Source: Novosphingobium sp. EMRT-2 | GTDB taxonomy: Bacteria; Pseudomonadota; Alphaproteobacteria; Sphingomonadales; Sphingomonadaceae | Assembly: GCF_005145025.1 (NCBI RefSeq) | Contig: NZ_CP039695.1 | Span: 186,001 to 250,000, forward strand | DNA length: 64,000 nt | Direction: 5' to 3' | Part shown: positions 52,335-61,841 of the stretch, piece after piece | Layout of the letters: each line of letters opens with the position of its first letter | Position numbering within the stretch: the stretch's first letter is position 1 | Notes under the pieces: generated by a model | Told to the model about the DNA's origin: nothing | Databases searched by the model: none | Seen by the model: only the letters and a program-made list of their open reading frames with translations | Made by a program: the position numbers and the translations under genes

Positions 52335-55300
52335 ATGAACATGCCGCTTCTCAAGCTTGCAGAGCCGGAAATCGACATCGGCGCCACAAGGTGCGAAAAG
52401 CTGTTTTCGGTCGCCAGGATTGTGGTGGACACGCTCGCCCATTCCGGCACCGTCACCCGCCAGTTTCTCACCCGATTGATGGCCGAGGCTTTCGGTGCGT
52501 CCGATGCCAATGGGGCGTGGTCGATGCGCGATGCCTATGACGCCCTGGAAACGGCGCAGGTGCTGCTGCTCGGCCGCGACGACTGGCAGGTGGGGCAGGG
52601 CGACGATCCACAGGCTACCTTCGCGGGGCTGCTCGCTTTCCAGAACCGCCTGCCGACCCAGAGCTACCGCTCCGAGCGCCAAGTCGATCTCCAGCAGTTC
52701 AGCACCCCGCTTGCGCTCGCCTGGCTCGCTGCGCGAGCCGCCAGGATCACGTCGTCGGACTACGCGCTCGAACCCTCGGCGGGCACCGGCATGCTCGCGG
52801 CCCATGCCGCGAGGGCGGGCGCACGCTTGCTGCTCAACGAACGCGACGACCAGCGTGCCGCACTGCTCGGCCTCGCGTTCCGCCATGACGTCACCACCCA
52901 TGACGCCGAGTTCATCCACGACAGACTGACCACCGGCCTTGCCCCGAGCGTAGTCCTGATCAACCCGCCCTTCAGCCGCAGCGAGGGGCGCGGTCGTGAT
53001 CGCCATGCCGGCGCGCGCCACTTGCGTTCAGCCCTGCTCCGGCTTGCCCACGGCGGACGCTGCGTCGCGATCATGTCGCCGGGTTTCGCCTCTGACGGCA
53101 GCGCAGCCGCCGGTTACACCGCAGTCGCCGAAGTCGTTTGCCCGCGTGCTGAAATCACCATCCTCGGCAATCCCTACGCCAAGCACGGCACCAGCATCGC
53201 GGTGCGGCTGATCATCTACGACAAGGGCTGGGCGGGCCAGACGGCGCGCCATACGGTCGATAGCATCGAGGCGGCGCTGCCGATCGTGCTCGGCCTTCCG
53301 GATCGCCTCGATCCCTCGCAATCGCCGCCGCCCGCGCCTGCTATGGCGCAGCCGCTTGTGCGGCTCGCTCCAAAGGCGTCGCCATCGGCATTGTTCGCGG
53401 GTCTGGCAGGTCCGCGCCTGGTTACGCCCAAGCGCGAGCCGCGCATCGACGATGTCCCGCTTCCGCTCGACTATAGCGTCCGCGACATGCCGCTCCCCGC
53501 GGGCGATCCTGTCGGCATATATGTCCCCTGGCGGCTTTCCCGCATCGAGATTGCAGGTGCCAAGGCCCACCCCGACCAACTGGTCGAGTCGGTCGCCATG
53601 GCCTCGGTTCTGCCGCCCGCGCCGAGCTACCGCCCGCTGCTGCAGCAGCGCGCCGTTTTGGCCCTGTCCGATGCCCAGCTCGAAACCGTCATCCATGCGG
53701 GCGAAGCCTTCGAGCGCAACCTGCCGGGCGTCTTTCTCCCAAACGATGCTGGCGACCAGCTCAACGAGGCGCCGGGCGGTCATGTCTACCGCACCGGCTA
53801 TTTCATCGGCGACGGCACCGGCGTCGGCAAGGGGCGCGAGGTTGCGGCCTGCATTCTTGACCAGTGGAACCGGGGACGCCGCAAGGCGGCGTGGATATCG
53901 GTCGCCTCCGGCCTCGTCGAAGATGCCCGCCGCGACTGGGCTGCGCTCGGGGGCCTCCCCATCGACATCCAGCCGCTCGACGCCTTCCCGCTCGGCCATT
54001 CCATCGGCATGGACAGCGGCATCCTGTTCCTGACCTACGCGACACTGCGCTCCTCTCGCCATGACGAGGCCTCGCGCCTCCAGCAGATCCGGACGTGGCT
54101 GGGCGAAGACTTCGACGGCATGCTGGTGTTCGACGAAGCGCATGCGCTCGCCAATGCCGCCGGCACCGAGACCGAGTTCGGCGCGGCTAGGGGTTCCGAG
54201 CAGGGGCTGGCGGGCGTGCGCCTGCAGCATGCGCTGCCTCGCGCGCGGGTGCTCTATGTCTCGGCGACGGGCGCGACCGATCCCGCCAACCTCTGCTATG
54301 CAGCCAGGCTTGGCCTCTGGGGGCCGGGCACGGCGTTTCGTGATCGGGCTGCGTTCATGGCGGCGATGAACAATGGCGGGATCGCAGCCATGGAAATCGT
54401 TGCCCGCGACTTGAAGGCCATGGGGCTTTATACCGCCCGGGCCCTGAGCTTCGCAGGTGTCGAGTATGAGGCGCTCGAACATCGGCTGACCATAGATCAG
54501 ATCGCTATCTACGATACCTACTGCGATGCGTGGCAAATAATACATTCCAACCTGGCCGAGGCCATGAAGGCTTCGAACATTGTCGATCGCATGTCGGGCG
54601 ACACCTTGAACGCGCAGGCCAAGGGGGCTGCGCTATCCAAATTCGAGAGCGCGAAGCAGCGATTCTTCAGCCAGGTTCTGGTTTCGATGAAGATACCGAG
54701 CGTGATCCGCTCGATCGAGGCGGAACTGGCCGCAGGCCATGTCGCTGTCGTTCAGCTCGTCACCACGGCTGCCGCCATTCTCGACCGGCGGCTCGCCGCA
54801 CTTTCGGCGCAGGATCGGGCTCACCTCATGCTGGATATCTCTCCGCTTCAGACGCTCGTGGATTATCTCCAGAACGCTTTTCCAACGAGGCAACTGCGCG
54901 CCTTCCGGGCGAGCGACGGAACGATGCGCTCGGAGATGATGGTGGGCGACGATGGCCAGCCGGTCCATTGCCAGGAGGCGCTCGCCGCGCGTGACGCGCT
55001 AATTGAGCAACTCTGCGGTATGCCGCCGATCCCCGCCGCGCTCGATGCCTTGATCGCGCATTTCGGCAGCGAGCAAGTGGCCGAAGTGACCGGGCGCACG
55101 AAGCGCATCGTCCTTGATCCACGCGGCAACCAGAAGCTCGAATCCCGCGCAGCCGGCGCTCGTAAAGCCGACAGCGACGATTTCATGGCCGGGCGCAAGA
55201 CGATCCTCGCGTTTTCCGACGCCGGCGGGACGGGACGCTCTTACCATGCTGATCTCAATTGTGGCAGCGCGGGCAGGCGCCGCATCCACTTTCTGCTCGA

Positions 55301-56633
55301 GCCGGGCTGGAAAGCTGCAACCGCGATCCAGGGGCTGGGCCGCACTCATCGCACCAATCAGGCGACTCCACCCGTGTTCCGCCCCGTCACCACCGACTGC
55401 AAGGGTGAGCGCCGCTTCATCAGCACCATCGCGCGCCGCCTCGATAGCCTCGGCGCCCTGACCCGCGGCCAGCGCCAGACGGGCGGGCAGAACCTATTTG
55501 ATCCCGCCGACAATTTGGAAAGCGACTATGCCCGTGAAGCGCTGACGCAGTGGTATCACCTGCTCCACGCCGGTAAGCTTTCCAGCACGACAATGGATCA
55601 GTTTCAGGCGATGACCGGCTTGAAACTGGTGGAAGAGCAGGGCGGCGGGCTGCTTGAGCGCCTGCCGCCGATCCAGCGCTGGCTCAACCGTATCCTGGCA
55701 CTGAGGATCGCGACGCAGAATGCGATCTTCGAGGAATATATCGGCCTGATCCAGGCGCGCGTCGATGCCGCGCGCGAAGCGGGCACACTCGATATGGGTG
55801 TCGAGACCATTCGCGCTGAGCGAATTGTCCCCCTGTCCGATCAGGTTCTGCGCACGGATCCGCTGACTGGCGCCGAAACCCGGCTGCTCCGGCTTGAACT
55901 GCACATGCGCCCCTGGACGACATCCTGGAACCGGCTGATGCATATCTGGGAGGGAACCGACGACATCGCTTTCCTGCGCAATGGCCGTTCGGGCCGGGTG
56001 GCGTTGCGGGTACCATCCTGGTCGGTCACCGACGATGAGGGCAAGCCGGTGCCGATGTGTCAGCTCGTCCGGCCGACGGGCACCGATCGCATGTCGATGG
56101 GCACGCTCTGGACCAGCCATTGGAAGCCGATCGAACGCGAGGATTTCCGTAAAGCTTGGGAAATGGAGGTGAGCGAAGCCAGCGCGCGACTCGATGTCGA
56201 GACGATCAGCGTGGCAACCGGGCTGTTGCTGCCCGTCTGGCACAAGCTGCCTGCCGACGATGTGCGCGTATGGCGGATCGGCGACGCCACTGGCGAGGCG
56301 CTGCTCGGTCGGATCGTCATGCCGGCAGCGGTGGAGAAGCTCGAAGCCGAGTTCGGCCTCGCCGCTTCGGTTCGGTTGACGCCAGCCGAACTGATCGCGG
56401 CCGCGCGCAGCGACGAGGGTGTGCCGGTGCCGGGCCTCGAGGGCGTTCGCCTGGTGTCGGTCTTCGTCAACAACAGCCGCCGCCTCGAGCTGCGCGGCCA
56501 AAATCCGCTGGACCGCGAATGGTTGAAGGCGCGGGGCTGTTTCACCGAAGTCATCGCCTATTCGACACGAACGTTCGTGCCGATGGACCGGGCCGAGGAC
56601 GTCCTCGCGGCAATAGCGATGGCCTCGGCATGA
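52335..56633 (+). CDS. bifunctional DNA methyltransferase / strawberry-notch helicase (DarB-like architecture)
   Basis: 1432 residues from ATG 52335. N-terminal N6-adenine methyltransferase-like domain: EPSAGTGMLAAHAARAG (~147-163, SAM site) and INPPFSR (motif IV, ~209-215). Then a superfamily 2 helicase of the strawberry-notch type: Walker A GDGTGVGKG (~492), FDEAHAL (DEAH box, ~599) and helicase C-terminal motifs (GSAGRRRIHFLLEPGWKA, QGLGRTHRTNQ). A similar layout is seen in phage P1 DarB, which shields DNA from type I restriction. Here it may play an anti-restriction role on the mobile element; inference. Confidence 0.87.
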   Translation: MNMPLLKLAEPEIDIGATRCEKLFSVARIVVDTLAHSGTVTRQFLTRLMAEAFGASDANGAWSMRDAYDALETAQVLLLGRDDWQVGQGDDPQATFAGLLAFQNRLPTQSYRSERQVDLQQFSTPLALAWLAARAARITSSDYALEPSAGTGMLAAHAARAGARLLLNERDDQRAALLGLAFRHDVTTHDAEFIHDRLTTGLAPSVVLINPPFSRSEGRGRDRHAGARHLRSALLRLAHGGRCVAIMSPGFASDGSAAAGYTAVAEVVCPRAEITILGNPYAKHGTSIAVRLIIYDKGWAGQTARHTVDSIEAALPIVLGLPDRLDPSQSPPPAPAMAQPLVRLAPKASPSALFAGLAGPRLVTPKREPRIDDVPLPLDYSVRDMPLPAGDPVGIYVPWRLSRIEIAGAKAHPDQLVESVAMASVLPPAPSYRPLLQQRAVLALSDAQLETVIHAGEAFERNLPGVFLPNDAGDQLNEAPGGHVYRTGYFIGDGTGVGKGREVAACILDQWNRGRRKAAWISVASGLVEDARRDWAALGGLPIDIQPLDAFPLGHSIGMDSGILFLTYATLRSSRHDEASRLQQIRTWLGEDFDGMLVFDEAHALANAAGTETEFGAARGSEQGLAGVRLQHALPRARVLYVSATGATDPANLCYAARLGLWGPGTAFRDRAAFMAAMNNGGIAAMEIVARDLKAMGLYTARALSFAGVEYEALEHRLTIDQIAIYDTYCDAWQIIHSNLAEAMKASNIVDRMSGDTLNAQAKGAALSKFESAKQRFFSQVLVSMKIPSVIRSIEAELAAGHVAVVQLVTTAAAILDRRLAALSAQDRAHLMLDISPLQTLVDYLQNAFPTRQLRAFRASDGTMRSEMMVGDDGQPVHCQEALAARDALIEQLCGMPPIPAALDALIAHFGSEQVAEVTGRTKRIVLDPRGNQKLESRAAGARKADSDDFMAGRKTILAFSDAGGTGRSYHADLNCGSAGRRRIHFLLEPGWKAATAIQGLGRTHRTNQATPPVFRPVTTDCKGERRFISTIARRLDSLGALTRGQRQTGGQNLFDPADNLESDYAREALTQWYHLLHAGKLSSTTMDQFQAMTGLKLVEEQGGGLLERLPPIQRWLNRILALRIATQNAIFEEYIGLIQARVDAAREAGTLDMGVETIRAERIVPLSDQVLRTDPLTGAETRLLRLELHMRPWTTSWNRLMHIWEGTDDIAFLRNGRSGRVALRVPSWSVTDDEGKPVPMCQLVRPTGTDRMSMGTLWTSHWKPIEREDFRKAWEMEVSEASARLDVETISVATGLLLPVWHKLPADDVRVWRIGDATGEALLGRIVMPAAVEKLEAEFGLAASVRLTPAELIAAARSDEGVPVPGLEGVRLVSVFVNNSRRLELRGQNPLDREWLKARGCFTEVIAYSTRTFVPMDRAEDVLAAIAMASA

Positions 56634-56710
56634 GCCTTGTTCCACCGAACGGAACTGGCGATTACGCACCCCAAGCCGTCACAAAAAGCTTGCCCTGCCA
56701 GATGCCGTCC

Positions 56711-56743
56711 GCTAATTATTGCGAACCATTCGCAATAATTAGC
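56711..56743. promoter_or_regulatory. perfect 33-bp AT-rich palindrome
   Basis: GCTAATTATTGCGAA-CCA-TTCGCAATAATTAGC, 15-bp arms with no mismatch. 22 bases before the next ATG, in an otherwise GC-rich region. Probably an operator for a dimeric repressor; the TTGCGAA..TTCGCAA core resembles sites of Fur-type regulators, but that is only a resemblance. Confidence 0.7.
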
Positions 56744-56764
56744 GAGTCGCCCGGAGCGCATCGC

Positions 56765-57160
56765 ATGACCTATCTTTCGGCGCCCATCGAAGCCGGAGCG
56801 ATCTCCATCCTCGGACTCGTTCTCGTCTCCGCGCGTCGGTGGCGCGAGGCGCGCGATACCGGACTGGCCGTCCAGCCGCACCTGTACACCGAGCTTGTCC
56901 GCGAAGGTGGCGACATCCTGGCGCCAGTGCTGGATAGCTTGATGCATTTCTACGAGATAGTGCTGCGCCGTCCGATGTGCGTGGGACGTGGCGGAATTGC
57001 GTCGCCAGACGAAGATTTGCTGCTCGATCTGCTCACCGGCACGAAGCAGAGCCGGGAGGCGTTCAAGGACTTGGCCGGCATGGGTCGCACGTTCGAGACA
57101 GCGCTGGCCTCGACCCGTATCATGGTCCGCAAGGCGTTCGGACTTCCCGCCCTCGCCTGA
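56765..57160 (+). CDS. hypothetical protein downstream of palindrome (131 aa)
   Basis: MTYLSAPIEAGAISILGLVL... Helical with a hydrophobic N-terminal segment (IEAGAISILGLVLVSA). Unlike its neighbours its start is preceded by the palindrome, not the purine tract, so it may be separately controlled. No family recognised. Confidence 0.65.
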   Translation: MTYLSAPIEAGAISILGLVLVSARRWREARDTGLAVQPHLYTELVREGGDILAPVLDSLMHFYEIVLRRPMCVGRGGIASPDEDLLLDLLTGTKQSREAFKDLAGMGRTFETALASTRIMVRKAFGLPALA

Positions 57161-57191
57161 CCGGTTTTAGCCGGACCTGAACCGATCGCCC

Positions 57192-57215
57192 GGAAGGGAA
57201 GTGGGGAAGGGGAAG
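57192..57215 (+). repeat. purine-rich leader element, copy 4
   Basis: GGAAGGGAAGTGGGGAAGGG(GAAG), then GATGGTCGGGCGCC and an SD; 38 bases before the next start. Confidence 0.5.
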
Positions 57216-57253
57216 CGCGCTCGGATGGTCGGGCGCCTTTCCCGGAGAAACCC

Positions 57254-57556
57254 ATGGCACACAGCGACCCCATTCTCGACCCGCTCTTCGTCAAGAGCTT
57301 CAACGCCGATCTCGAGGCGCTCAACAGTCCGGCCCGCATCGCGATGACCAAGCTTTCGTCGGGCGGAGACGTGTTCGAACTGCTCGACGACGAAGGCCAG
57401 TTCGTCACGCTGTTTCCCGCGTCCGCCACGCCCGAAGTCACCGCCGCCGCCTACCGGCTTTACGGCCAGGGCCTCAACCGGGGGCTGCGTGCGGGCGAGG
57501 ATCTCGCCTGGTCAAAACTGCGCCACCTGATCGGCGCTGCCGCTGTTGAGCGCTGA
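57254..57556 (+). CDS. hypothetical mobile-element protein (100 aa)
   Basis: Small helical protein MAHSDPILDPLFVKSFNADL... conserved-looking in sphingomonad plasmid modules. First of a four-gene run of unknowns. Confidence 0.6.
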   Translation: MAHSDPILDPLFVKSFNADLEALNSPARIAMTKLSSGGDVFELLDDEGQFVTLFPASATPEVTAAAYRLYGQGLNRGLRAGEDLAWSKLRHLIGAAAVER

Positions 57557-57597
57557 CGCGCGCGTCCCTCTGCATCCCCTGAATCCGGAGAAACATC

Positions 57598-58083
57598 ATG
57601 GCAGACCGAGCCAGCGCGTCGATCGTCATCGGCGGCGCCATTCACCGTTCCCACATTCCCGGCCTGATCGAGGCCATTTCCAGCGATGGTGGCCGCGCCG
57701 ATTGGGACGGCGAACCCCTCGAACCCTCTTCGATCCGCGCGGGCGATACCCTCGATGCCTGCGCATATGAACTGCCCGGCGGCACCTTCGACTGGACCGA
57801 GCAATTCTGCGAGGAACGCGGTATTCCCTACGTCCGCAGTTCGGGCAGCTGCGGCGGTGTTTTCGGACCCGAGCGCGTGGTCTTCACGGGCGTCGGTACT
57901 GCCGTGCAGTTCGACATGACCGAGAACGACGAGATCGTGCTTGCCCGGAGCCTGGTCCGCGAACTCGGCACGATGGAAGCGGTCGAGGCCTGGTTCGTCC
58001 AGGCGGAATTCGTGCCGCCGCCCTTCGCGATCATCGACGATGATGCCGTCGATGCTCCCGTAGAGGAGGCGCTTCATGGCTGA
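57598..58083 (+). CDS. hypothetical mobile-element protein (161 aa)
   Basis: Acidic protein with IVIGGAIHRSHIPGLIEAIS and EEALHG at the end. Two Cys near SGSCGGVFG and DACAYELP. Function unknown; overlaps next gene by 8 bases. Confidence 0.6.
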   Translation: MADRASASIVIGGAIHRSHIPGLIEAISSDGGRADWDGEPLEPSSIRAGDTLDACAYELPGGTFDWTEQFCEERGIPYVRSSGSCGGVFGPERVVFTGVGTAVQFDMTENDEIVLARSLVRELGTMEAVEAWFVQAEFVPPPFAIIDDDAVDAPVEEALHG

Positions 58084-58708
58084 CAGTTATGTCCAAGGGA
58101 GCTTCGCCTTCACCTGCACAAACGCGGAAATGGCGCTGATCGAGGAAGCTTTCCAGGCGAGCTACGACCTCGAAGCGGGAAGCACGTCGGGCGATCCCAC
58201 GCCGGAGTTCTTGGCAGCCTTTCCACCACTCGAACCCGGCGATCCCTGGAGCGGATTTGTCGGCATCTTTCCCGATCCCGATTTCCCCAATTTCGGGGTC
58301 GATTTCGAGGGCGGCAACACACTCGATCGGCCGGATGTCAGCACGGTCCATCTCTACAGTACGACCGACTTCCAGCCCGACGCCTTGGCACGACTGATCC
58401 AGCATTGCTGTCAATCCACATTGCAGCAGGCGCCGATCGGCTTCGAGTGGGCTTGTAGCTGTTCACGTGCCCGGATTGGTGAGTTCGGCGGCGGTGCCGG
58501 TGCTATCTTCCCTGATCGCATTGTCTTCGACAACACCGCGCAGATGCTCCAACGGGCGCTGAATAGCGATCCGTACGATGCCCCGCCGCCTGGGCAGGGG
58601 CATTGGGACGAGTTTCCAGAACATCCGCTTGCCGATTGGCAGGCCGAGGTTGCCAATGGCGATACACGCCTCGGCTATCCCGCCTGGGCTGCCGTGCGCG
58701 CAGCCTGA
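58076..58708 (+). CDS. hypothetical mobile-element protein (210 aa)
   Basis: Acidic, aromatic-rich (DPWSGFVGIFPDPDFPNFGV) with a Cys pair (LIQHCCQ; WACSCSR). No family recognised; coupled to the preceding gene. Confidence 0.6.
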   Translation: MADSYVQGSFAFTCTNAEMALIEEAFQASYDLEAGSTSGDPTPEFLAAFPPLEPGDPWSGFVGIFPDPDFPNFGVDFEGGNTLDRPDVSTVHLYSTTDFQPDALARLIQHCCQSTLQQAPIGFEWACSCSRARIGEFGGGAGAIFPDRIVFDNTAQMLQRALNSDPYDAPPPGQGHWDEFPEHPLADWQAEVANGDTRLGYPAWAAVRAA

Positions 58709-58733
58709 CCCTTCAGACACGAGGACAGTATCC

Positions 58734-59435
58734 ATGACCATATCCGCACCGGCGGAGCCTTCGGCGCGCCTATACAGCCAGACCGACCACGACGAACGCG
58801 GCAATTTTCACTATCAGGGCGATCTTTATTGCCCCGCCGACGATTTACCGGTGCTGTGCCGCCGGATCGAACGGCATCTGGCCAGCCAGTTCCCCGAAGT
58901 CCGCTTCGCCATTCGCAGCGAGCGATTTTCCGGCGGCCGCAAGATCATTGCCGAGGTGCTTGATGCGCCGGATGATTTGACAACCCGGGAGGCGCAGGAG
59001 GCCTTCATCGCCAGGGTGCGCGATCAGATCGAGCGTTTCGGTTACGCCCGCTCCAACTTCTACCAGGACTTCATGGCGGTCTCCTTCTACAACGAAGTGC
59101 GCATCGTCCCGGCCTATTGGGCAGCGCTTGCGGCCCGGCGTGGGCCCGCCAATCCCGTCGATAACCTGGTATCGCTGGCGAGCTTCAAGAAGCGCCTCAA
59201 GCCCGGCGACAGCCTGACCCTGCTGCACGCGCCCTACAAGCATCGGGCGCTGGGCACGGCCCGCAAGGTCATCCAGATCCGCTCGAAGGATTTCGTGTTC
59301 GAGGGGCGCAGCTATTGCGACTTTCCGCGCGCCAGCAGTTTTGCCTGCGACGGGCGCCTGGTGCGGATCGCTGTCGGCAACGAGCACGAGCCGGATGCGC
59401 ACGTTCTTTACGAATGGCTGCCCGCTGCGGCCTGA
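58734..59435 (+). CDS. hypothetical mobile-element protein (233 aa)
   Basis: ATG 58734. FHYQGDLYCPADDLPVLCRR, YARSNFYQDFMAVSFYNEVR and VDNLVSLASFKKRLKPGDSL. A conserved-looking soluble protein without a named domain. Last gene of the run. Confidence 0.6.
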   Translation: MTISAPAEPSARLYSQTDHDERGNFHYQGDLYCPADDLPVLCRRIERHLASQFPEVRFAIRSERFSGGRKIIAEVLDAPDDLTTREAQEAFIARVRDQIERFGYARSNFYQDFMAVSFYNEVRIVPAYWAALAARRGPANPVDNLVSLASFKKRLKPGDSLTLLHAPYKHRALGTARKVIQIRSKDFVFEGRSYCDFPRASSFACDGRLVRIAVGNEHEPDAHVLYEWLPAAA

Positions 59436-59449
59436 ACGCGCGGGGTGCT

Positions 59450-59468
59450 GGAAGGAAGGGGGTGGGAG
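59450..59468 (+). repeat. purine-rich leader element, copy 5
   Basis: GGAAGGAAGGGGGTGGGAG, 62 bases before the DUF932 start; nearly identical to copy 2. Confidence 0.5.
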
Positions 59469-59530
59469 AGGATGAGCGCGGATGCGGCGATGCACCGGCT
59501 CTTTTCACCTCAGTTTCCAGGAGCAGCTTC

Positions 59531-60769
59531 ATGGCCAGTCTTGCCCGCGTAATCGACCACGATGTCCTCGACCATCCGGCGCCTGCCGGTTCCTCTCGTG
59601 ACCGTCCGGTCAGCAGCGGCTACCGGGTCGATATTTCCCGTGGCCGCAATGTCAACCGCGTTTCGTCCGAATGGTTCTCCCGCCCCGACGACGAACGCTT
59701 TCTGTCGCTGACCGCGCTGCACGACAGCGTTCGTCGGCGTGCTGATCGCGCCACAACGCGCATCGTCGAGAGCCGGGCGGTGCGGGTCGAGGCGCGCAGC
59801 GACAATCCCGAGCGGCTCTCATTGATCGTGCCCGGCGACGAGCGGCCGATCGCGCCCACCAACTGGTCGTTCGGGCAGCTCGCCAGCCTGGTCGGCGCGC
59901 CCGCGTCCTATCTGCGCACGCTCCCCGCCGCGCTTGCCGGCATCAACATGCAGCATGGCCTCCTCTCGCATCGCGGCGAGCAGGTGAAACTGTTCCAGAC
60001 CGACGATGGGCGGACGGAACTGCGCGCCGTAACTGGGCCAGATTACGGTCGTATATTCGACCACGAACTCGTGAGCGCCGTCATGCGGATCGCCGGGAAC
60101 GGCGTTGGCGATACCCGCTGGAAGGTACCGGGTGTGCTCGATTGGGGCAGCATGATCTACAATCCCCATGTCGATGTAAGTCTGGAGACGACCACGCTCT
60201 ACGCGTCCGACCGCGATGTGTTCGTATTCTTGGTCGACGATTTGCACCCGATCGAGGCCGGTAAATTGCCCAATGGTGAGCCCGATCTCTACTTTCGCGG
60301 TTTTTACGCCTGGAACTCAGAAGTCGGCGCCAAGGCATTGGGAATCGCGACTTTCTATCTCCGAGCTGTGTGTCAGAATCGAAACCTCTGGGGTGTCGAA
60401 AATTTCGAGGAAATCAACATCCGCCACTCGAAGTTCGCCGCCAATCGTTTCGCCCACGAGGCCGCGCCCGCGCTCGAACACTTCGCCGATTCCTCGCCGA
60501 GAAGCTTCGTCGAGGGGATCAAACAGGCCCGCGAACGCATCGTCGCTCGTAAGGACGAGGACCGTGAGGATTTCCTGCGGAAGCGCGGCTTCACCAAGGC
60601 CGAAACCGGCAAGATCATCGCGACGGTGCTCGCCGAGGAAGGCCACCCGCCCGAGAGCCTATATGACTTCGTGCAGGGCATCACCGCGCATGCCCGCACC
60701 AAGGCCAACCAGGACACACGCCTCGAAATCGAGGGCAAGGCGCGCAAGCTCCTCGAAAAGGTCAACTGA
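59531..60769 (+). CDS. DUF932 family protein
   Basis: 412 residues from ATG 59531. DUF932 core: FGQLASLVGAPASYLRTLPA, VYASD-type DRDVFVFLVDD and RGFYAWNSEVGAKALGIATF. Common on plasmids and ICEs; LGT-like fold and function not settled. Expected near ParB-like and SNH genes, as here. Confidence 0.85.
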   Translation: MASLARVIDHDVLDHPAPAGSSRDRPVSSGYRVDISRGRNVNRVSSEWFSRPDDERFLSLTALHDSVRRRADRATTRIVESRAVRVEARSDNPERLSLIVPGDERPIAPTNWSFGQLASLVGAPASYLRTLPAALAGINMQHGLLSHRGEQVKLFQTDDGRTELRAVTGPDYGRIFDHELVSAVMRIAGNGVGDTRWKVPGVLDWGSMIYNPHVDVSLETTTLYASDRDVFVFLVDDLHPIEAGKLPNGEPDLYFRGFYAWNSEVGAKALGIATFYLRAVCQNRNLWGVENFEEINIRHSKFAANRFAHEAAPALEHFADSSPRSFVEGIKQARERIVARKDEDREDFLRKRGFTKAETGKIIATVLAEEGHPPESLYDFVQGITAHARTKANQDTRLEIEGKARKLLEKVN

Positions 60770-60782
60770 GCCGCCCATGACC

Positions 60783-60820
60783 ATGCCGGTGCCGCGCCTT
60801 CGCCGACGGGGCACCGGCAT
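60783..60820. other. strong hairpin between DUF932 and DUF5983-like genes
   Basis: ATGCCGGTGCC / GGCACCGGCAT, perfect 11-bp stem, 16-base loop, no T-run. Possibly an mRNA stabiliser or weak terminator. Confidence 0.55.
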
Positions 60821-60853
60821 GCCCACATCCCGTCAACCGACAAGGAGATCGCC

Positions 60854-61141
60854 GTGGAGTTCGGGCGCTACCTCGTGCTCAGCACCGTACATGTCTGCAT
60901 GAAGACCGCCGACCTGCTCGACGCCTGGGCCGTGCTTGAACCGTCCAGCCGTCCGCTGGCGGTCGCTTCGACGCATTATGGATGGTTCATTCCGACCCGC
61001 GAGGCCGAGGAACCCGATCGTCAGCAGATCCCTGAAGAGGTGCTCGCCGCCATGCGCTTTGGGCGCGACCAAGGCTGCGACTACCTGCTGTTCGACTGCG
61101 ATGCCGACGAAATCACCAGCCTGACCGTATTTCCCTGGTAA
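60854..61141 (+). CDS. DUF5983-like protein (95 aa, GTG start)
   Basis: YLVLSTVHVCMKTADLLDAW and HYGWFIPTREAE fit the DUF5983 family that accompanies DUF932/ParB genes. Ends DADEITSLTVFPW. GGAG lies upstream of the GTG at 60854. Function unknown. Confidence 0.7.
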   Translation: MEFGRYLVLSTVHVCMKTADLLDAWAVLEPSSRPLAVASTHYGWFIPTREAEEPDRQQIPEEVLAAMRFGRDQGCDYLLFDCDADEITSLTVFPW

Positions 61142-61278
61142 TGCCACATCGGACGTCGTGATTGGCCGTGGCACGAAGACGTCACTGTTCGCGACGCAAC
61201 GCGAAGACAGCGTTGTGCCCGCACGCCCGAATGCCCAGCGACTGCAATCCCGCCCTCTGCATGTTGGTCAGTGATCCC

Positions 61279-61295
61279 GAAGGGAAGGGAGGAGG
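61279..61295 (+). repeat. purine-rich leader element, copy 6
   Basis: GAAGGGAAGGGAGGAGG, 42 bases before the next start. Confidence 0.45.
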
Positions 61296-61337
61296 CCGTG
61301 CGCAGGCTCGGAAAGCGGGTGGTGACAGGAGGACTCC

Positions 61338-61814
61338 ATGAAAATCGAACTACGCCGCATCAATCACAATCCGAAACTGTCGGAAGAGACCAATGCCTAT
61401 TCGGCGGAGGTCTGGATCGATGGCGAGCATGCTTTCGACGCCCGCAATCAGGGGCAGGGCGGCTGTGATTTCTACCGCCAGACCGGGCGATGGACCGAGG
61501 CCGAAGTCAGTGCCTGGCTCAAGGCCAATCGTCCGATCCGCGCTTTCCAGGGCCTCACCCTTGAACATGACCTCGAGGCTGAAGTCGGCGACCTGCTTGC
61601 GCACGAACTCGAACATCGCAGGCTGAAGCGGTTGCTGCGCACCAACCTCGTCACGATCGAGCGGGGCCAGATATTCCAGTATCCGCTGCGCAAGCGCCCC
61701 CTCGACCTTGTGGCGCGGGCAGTCACCGCCACCAATCCTGCTGCCGTGATCGTGAATGGCGGCGGTGATGAGGTAATCCGCCAGGCGCTCGCCATTCTCC
61801 TCGCTGTAAACTGA
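61338..61814 (+). CDS. hypothetical mobile-element protein (158 aa)
   Basis: MKIELRRINHNPKLSEETNA... then GGCDFYRQTGRWTEAEVSAW and a helical C-terminus. Its SD (ACAGGAGGACTCC) is strong. No family named; probably cotranscribed with the PP-loop gene. Confidence 0.65.
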   Translation: MKIELRRINHNPKLSEETNAYSAEVWIDGEHAFDARNQGQGGCDFYRQTGRWTEAEVSAWLKANRPIRAFQGLTLEHDLEAEVGDLLAHELEHRRLKRLLRTNLVTIERGQIFQYPLRKRPLDLVARAVTATNPAAVIVNGGGDEVIRQALAILLAVN

Positions 61815-61841
61815 CTCCAAAACCGGCATCGGAGAAACGCG

